The notes beneath the pieces are model-generated. The model did not search any database and was not told where the DNA came from. It saw nothing but the letters and a program-made list of their open reading frames with translations. From Clostridiales bacterium (GTDB lineage: Bacteria > Bacillota > Clostridia > Saccharofermentanales > Saccharofermentanaceae), in NCBI GenBank assembly GCA_017554745.1, contig JAFZHS010000006.1:42907-106906 (forward strand): a stretch of 64,000 nt of DNA, given 5' to 3'. Of this stretch, positions 61,555 through 64,000 are shown piece after piece (position 1 is the stretch's first letter; each line of letters opens with the position of its first letter). The translations under genes were made by a program, and so were the position numbers.

Positions 61555-61990
61555 TAAAAACGCGTGAAGGGGTTAGTTTACCCGTCTGTTTTTCGCGAAG
61601 ACGTCATCGTGGACGGGTAAAAACGCGTGAAGGGACTGATTTACCCGCCGGTTTTCTTTCGCATCTGCAAGCATTACGGACTAAATTACGAAAAATGGCT
61701 GTTTTGTCCGTCGGATTTCCTGCCGGGTAGTATGCATGACGGCTAAAAATGCGAAAAAGGCCGTTTTTATCCGTAATTTTCCTCGCGAAGACGTCTGAGA
61801 GACGGGTAAAATCGCGAAGAACGCCTGATTTACCCGTATTTTTCATTTCGAAGGGGGGCGAACCTACGGACTAAATCGCGAAAATCCCCTGTTTTATCCG
61901 TCATCTCCTCCGCAAGGCCAAAAACACTACGGATAAAATCGCGGGAAAAGCAACTTTTATCCGTCATCCCCTTGCTTAAACCGTTCGCCG
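61549..61990 (-). repeat. Seven-unit 63-bp hairpin array
   Basis: Units start at 61549, 61612, 61675, 61738, 61801, 61865 and 61928, giving spacings 63, 63, 63, 63, 64, 63. Read on the minus strand each unit is ACGGrTAAA, an 18-nt loop with TTTTCGCGAT-like sequence, TTTAyCCGT, then a variable spacer of about 27 bp. The 9-bp stem is kept in all units with compensatory changes. The array lies between glgP and the zinc-ribbon gene, in a 745-bp stretch with no convincing protein gene. Confidence 0.85.
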
Positions 61991-62135
61991 CCCCCACCGT
62001 GCATGGCGCCTGCGTGAAAACCCTGCGCAAAAACGCCCCTCAAATATCAAGAAATCCTAAAATATTATATATAATGACATTCCGCCCCCTTTTGTTGTAT
62101 AATCTTCTTTAAATCTTTTAAGGAGGAACTTATCA

Positions 62136-62750
62136 ATGCCTATATTCCAGGATGCTAAGGGAAAGAACATTTCCAACTTCCAGAAAATGATCGATGAGAA
62201 GAAAAACACCATCCGTAAGTACTACGATGAGATCGGTCATCTGTACTATGGACAGTACAAGGATGTCAATGTTGACGTTACGAAGGACATCAATGCAAGG
62301 TGCGAATCGATCTCCAACCTTTACATCGAGATAGACGACCTGTACGTTAAGATCCTCCGCGAAAGAGGTCTCAAGAAGTGCGCTGTATGCGGAACGGAGA
62401 ATAACCTCTCCAATGCGTTCTGCTTTAAGTGCGGTGCGAGATTCGATGACAGCGACGCAGTACCTGCTGACGTTATCGCTCCTCCGAACGCTTCTGCCAC
62501 ACCTTCCAGAAAGGTTGCAGAGAAGCCCGCTCCCGCTCCGGTCGTAGCAGCTAAGCCCGCACCGGCACCCGCAGCTGAGCCCGAGCCCGTCGCAGAGGCA
62601 GAGCCCGAAGCAGAAGAGCCCGCACAGGCATATGAAGCGCCCGTCGTAGAGGATCCTTCGTTTGAGGAGTTCAATGCGCCTGAGGCAGCAGAGACAATTG
62701 ATGAAGCAATAAATGCGGACATTGAGCCCGCTGATGATAAGGAGGAATGA
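62136..62750 (+). CDS. Zinc-ribbon protein with Ala/Pro/Glu-rich tail
   Basis: This 204-residue protein has a helical N-terminal domain (about residues 1-80), a zinc ribbon with CAVCG and CFKCG (about residues 84-105), and an acidic Pro/Ala/Glu-rich C-terminal half that is probably disordered. AAGGAGG precedes the ATG. IMP dehydrogenase starts 8 bp after its stop, so they are cotranscribed. Zinc-ribbon adaptors of this kind are common in Clostridia and their function is unknown. Confidence 0.85.
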   Translation: MPIFQDAKGKNISNFQKMIDEKKNTIRKYYDEIGHLYYGQYKDVNVDVTKDINARCESISNLYIEIDDLYVKILRERGLKKCAVCGTENNLSNAFCFKCGARFDDSDAVPADVIAPPNASATPSRKVAEKPAPAPVVAAKPAPAPAAEPEPVAEAEPEAEEPAQAYEAPVVEDPSFEEFNAPEAAETIDEAINADIEPADDKEE

Positions 62751-62757
62751 GGAGTAG

Positions 62758-64000
62758 ATGGCAAAGATTTTCGAACAGGAATCAAGAACATTCTCTGAGT
62801 ACCTTTTGGTACCCAATCTCACAACAGAAAAGAACACACCTGATCAGGTAGACCTCTCCGCGCCCGTCGCGAAATACAGAAAGGGCCAGGAAGAGTCACG
62901 CCTTAAGATCAACATCCCTATGGTATCTGCAGTAATGCAGGCCGTAAGTGACGATGGCATGGCAATAGCGCTCGCAAGATGCGGCGGTCTGTCATTCATC
63001 TTCCAGTCACAGTCGATCCAGTCACAGTGCGACATGATCAAGAGAGTCAAGAAGTACAAGGCCGGCATCGTTGAGTCAGACTCAAACCTCTCACCCGAGG
63101 ATACGCTCGAGAAGGTTATCGAGCTCCACGAGAAGACAGGTCACGGCACGGCTGCAGTTACTGAAGACGGTACGGCTGAGGGCAAGCTCCTGGGCCTCGT
63201 TACCACACGTGATTACCGTGTATCAAGACTTTCGCTCGATACCAAGGTAAAAGAGTTCATGACTCCTATCGAAAAGCTCGTTACAGCACCTGAGGGCACA
63301 TCCCTTAAGGAAGCTAACGACATCATCTGGGACAACAAGATCAACCAGCTCCCTATCGTAAATTCCGAGGGCAGATTGGTCGGTCTCGTTTTCCGCAAGG
63401 ACTACGAATTCCACAAGGCTAACCCCAATGAGCTCTTGGACTCTGAGAAGAAGCTCATCGTTGGTGCCGGAATCAATACAAGAGACTACGAAGAGCGCGT
63501 TCCCGCATTGCTCGAAGCAGGCGCTGACGTACTCTGCCTCGACTCCTCCGACGGTTTCTCCGTATGGCAGGAAAGAGCACTCAAGTGGTGCAAAGAGAAC
63601 TATCCTGACGCTATCGTAGGCGCAGGCAACGTTGTTGACGCCGAGGGCTTCAGGTTCTTGGCTGACTGCGGCGCAGACTTCATCAAGATCGGTATCGGCG
63701 GCGGCTCCATCTGCATCACACGTGAGCAGAAGGGTATCGGCTGCGGCCAGGCTTCCGCAGTGCTCGCAGTAGCTGAGGCACGTGACGAATACTTCAAGGA
63801 GACAGGCGTTTACATTCCTCTGTGCTCTGACGGCGGTATCGTTCACGACTATCACATGGCTTTAGCACTTGCCATGGGCGCTGACTTCCTCATGCTCGGA
63901 AGATATTTCGCAAGATTCGACGAATCCCCTACGAGAAAGCTCCTGGTAGGCGGCTCTTACGTTAAGGAATATTGGGGCGAGGGCTCCAACCGCGCGCGCA
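62758..64000 (+). CDS. guaB: IMP dehydrogenase (partial, runs off the window)
   Basis: The visible 414 residues carry the IMPDH features. These are [22 protein letters not shown], two CBS domains (about residues 100-220), CLDSSDGFS, and the active-site loop with Cys319 in [15 protein letters not shown]-terminal [26 protein letters not shown] follows. It converts IMP to XMP in GTP synthesis. The 3' end is outside the window. GGAGGAATGAGGAG before the ATG is the ribosome site, overlapping the end of the zinc-ribbon gene. Confidence 0.95.
   Translation, partial: MAKIFEQESRTFSEYLLVPNLTTEKNTPDQVDLSAPVAKYRKGQEESRLKINIPMVSAVMQAVSDDGMAIALARCGGLSFIFQSQSIQSQCDMIKRVKKYKAGIVESDSNLSPEDTLEKVIELHEKTGHGTAAVTEDGTAEGKLLGLVTTRDYRVSRLSLDTKVKEFMTPIEKLVTAPEGTSLKEANDIIWDNKINQLPIVNSEGRLVGLVFRKDYEFHKANPNELLDSEKKLIVGAGINTRDYEERVPALLEAGADVLCLDSSDGFSVWQERALKWCKENYPDAIVGAGNVVDAEGFRFLADCGADFIKIGIGGGSICITREQKGIGCGQASAVLAVAEARDEYFKETGVYIPLCSDGGIVHDYHMALALAMGADFLMLGRYFARFDESPTRKLLVGGSYVKEYWGEGSNRAR

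Noticed and set aside
61549..61990. CRISPR array
   Set aside because: Repeat-plus-spacer geometry (36 + 27 bp) looks similar, but units are far too diverged, spacers are partly conserved between units, and no cas gene is present.
61604..62030. Protein of 21-residue repeats on the minus strand
   Set aside because: Frames cover several units, but a one-base change in a G run shifts the frame, a stop falls in unit 2, and no ribosome site or ATG stands at the start. Kept only as an alternative in the finding.

Overview
The window looks like chromosomal DNA of an anaerobic, low-to-mid GC Gram-positive bacterium of the class Clostridia. The signs are an oxygen-sensitive class III ribonucleotide reductase with tandem NrdR boxes, a spore photoproduct lyase, a T-box leader, many lipobox lipoproteins, HD-GYP and PadR regulators, TTGACA/TATAAT promoters and strong GGAGG ribosome sites. 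A gut or rumen lineage is plausible, but I cannot fix the genus. No rRNA, tRNA, CRISPR array, prophage or transposase gene is visible.

Layout. 0-3.6 kb: a minus-strand PqqD / HPr-kinase-like / ER-type signal-peptidase-like / ABC exporter cassette. 3.8-7.8 kb: a lipoprotein and the nrdG-nrdD operon. 7.8-10.2 kb: an overlapping nucleosidase / spore photoproduct lyase / SDR operon. 10.3-16.2 kb: trpS, glutathione peroxidase, small membrane proteins and lipoproteins, Maf and an epimerase with a Pro/Ala tail. 16.3-19 kb: a T-box leader in front of an unusual XRE-cupin-acyl-CoA synthetase fusion. 19-23.3 kb: a DUF4130-like protein, tyrS, trxB and a thioesterase. 24.3-28.6 kb: an FkbH / ACP / MBOAT / ThrH operon that looks built to make an acyl-carrier thioester and transfer it across the membrane. 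28.7-32.4 kb: three transport or glycosylation membrane genes. 32.4-38.1 kb: lipoprotein paralogues and a DHH phosphoesterase. 38.3-50.3 kb: gpmI, CPBP protease, queuosine genes behind a terminator-containing leader, TrmH and MutS-like proteins, HD-GYP, rhomboid, cytidine deaminase, and a PadR/DUF4097 pair with a four-site operator. 50.4-64 kb: a beta-helix enzyme, a two-component system, AI-2E-type and A24-peptidase membrane proteins, glycogen phosphorylase, a zinc-ribbon protein and the start of IMP dehydrogenase.

The most unusual signals are not protein genes. Three intergenic regions (24.1, 38.2 and 61.5-62.0 kb) carry imperfect tandem repeats with the same 63-bp period although their sequences differ. 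The largest has seven units, each able to form a 9-bp stem with an 18-nt loop and with compensatory base changes between units. Separately, 52.48-53.09 kb is a roughly 0.6-kb foldback element whose two ends are diverged inverted copies of a two-hairpin structured motif, again with compensatory changes. Along with the T-box in front of the fused acyl-CoA synthetase, these are the best candidates for undescribed biology here.

All calls come from reading the sequence and recalling family motifs. No database search or folding program was run.
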